Source: JALYUA01 sp038203955 | Lineage (GTDB): Bacteria > Acidobacteriota > Thermoanaerobaculia > UBA5066 > Gp7-AA6 | Direction: 5' to 3' | Length of the DNA stretch: 6,607 nucleotides | Assembly: GCA_038203955.1 (NCBI GenBank) | Contig: JBBRDK010000146.1 | Location: 1 to 6,607, forward strand | Part shown: piece after piece, positions 6,136 through 6,607 of the stretch | Layout: every line of letters begins with the position of its first letter | Position numbering within the stretch: position 1 is the first letter of the stretch | Position numbers and translations under genes: made by a program | Notes under the pieces: model-generated | The model's database searches: none | Told to the model about the DNA's origin: nothing | The model's input: only the letters and a program-made list of their open reading frames with translations

Positions 6136-6607
6136 GTGCATCCGATCTTCGCCCGCAAAGGGCGTCTCGGCCCGTATCTCGCCGCCTGCGCGCCTCTGGC
6201 CGCGGTGCTGGTGGCGCTCCTGGCGCGGCCCGGTGCCCTGTCCCTCGAGGAAGCGGCGGTGGTCGCCGTTCCGATGACTCTCCTTTATGCGTTCCTGGGG
6301 CTGTCCGCCTGGTATCCGGCCAGGGGTCTTCCTCTCTCGGGAGACCGGCTCGCCTTTCTTATCGTCACGCATGGCGTCGCGGCCGTCTTCACGAGCGCCG
6401 TCTGGGTCTTCGCGGGGGCGGGACTCGTACGGCTGATCGCGCTCGCTCCCGCATTCGCCCTCCTTGCCGACCGGTACGCGGGCGAGGTTCCTGTGCTCTT
6501 CTCCGCGGGCCTCCTGCTTTACCTCCTCTCCGTCGCCCTCCACTACGTCCTCCTCGCGTTCGAGGCGATCCGGGCGGCGGAGCGGCGGGAAGCGGCGCTG
6601 GAAATCC
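6136..6607 (+). CDS. LytS/YehU-type sensor histidine kinase, N-terminal membrane part, cut off at the right edge
   Basis: The first 157 codons of a gene that continues past the window. An in-frame TGA at 6130-6132 lies two codons before the GTG at 6136, so translation cannot start earlier. The GTG gives a HPIFARKGRLGPYL opening that I recognise from LytS-class kinases. Hydrophobic helices lie at about 13-30, 41-60, 73-106 and 118-143. Then comes LHYVLLAFEAIRAAERREAALE, the amphipathic linker that in these proteins leads into the His_kinase region with its PHFLFN motif. The phosphorylated His and the ATPase domain are beyond the edge, so the kinase call is by recognition of the membrane part only. 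No good ribosome binding site precedes the GTG, so coupling with the LiaF-like gene is likely. A generic membrane protein is the alternative. Confidence 0.75.
   Translation, partial: MHPIFARKGRLGPYLAACAPLAAVLVALLARPGALSLEEAAVVAVPMTLLYAFLGLSAWYPARGLPLSGDRLAFLIVTHGVAAVFTSAVWVFAGAGLVRLIALAPAFALLADRYAGEVPVLFSAGLLLYLLSVALHYVLLAFEAIRAAERREAALEI

Noticed and set aside
6094..6543. A 149-codon minus-strand open frame at the right end
   Set aside because: Highly charged Glu/Arg/Gly composition, the mirror image of a hydrophobic plus-strand membrane protein that has recognisable LytS-type ends.

Overview
The window is a compact, strongly GC-rich bacterial chromosome segment with two divergent gene blocks either side of a 236-base intergenic region (4691-4926). 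The base composition, a LytS-type kinase with a HPIFARKGR-like N-terminus, a LiaF-like membrane cassette, and a 2-oxo acid dehydrogenase E2 with an actinobacterial-style C-terminus together suggest an environmental Gram-negative lineage, Acidobacteriota-like or similar. That placement is an inference. The TonB-type domain at the left edge supports a two-membrane envelope. There are no RNA genes, insertion sequences, CRISPR arrays or phage genes.

Left block, minus strand, read from 4690 down to 1. First comes a dihydrolipoamide acyltransferase (E2; one lipoyl domain, an E3-binding domain and a catalytic domain). It is followed by a GT-C/family-39-like membrane glycosyltransferase, lipB (octanoyltransferase), lipA (lipoyl synthase), and the start of a small lipoprotein with a TonB C-terminal-like domain that runs off the window. 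Every junction from the glycosyltransferase on is a 4-base ATGA or GTGA overlap, and the glycosyltransferase start overlaps the E2 stop, so this looks like one translationally coupled operon. LipB and LipA build the lipoyl cofactor on the E2 lysine, so the lipoylated enzyme and the machinery that lipoylates it are co-expressed. The glycosyltransferase and the TonB-like lipoprotein have no evident link to that pathway.

Right block, plus strand, 4927 to the window end. A 4-TM protein (LiaF-type transmembrane domain only) overlaps by ATGA a LiaF-like protein that has the same 4-TM region plus the soluble C-terminal domain. The 5' part of a LytS/YehU-type sensor histidine kinase follows. This resembles a cell-envelope stress-sensing cassette in which the Lia-type membrane proteins are paired with a LytS-class kinase; a LytTR-type response regulator may lie just beyond the window.

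The points most worth a second look are: the gapless paralogy between the two Lia-like proteins, with WP motifs at identical residue numbers; the pairing of a LiaF-like protein with a LytS-type rather than a LiaS-type kinase; a diverged 28-base-offset duplication at the junction before the kinase; and the mixed E2/lipoate/glycosyltransferase/TonB operon. None of these is by itself proof of a new system.
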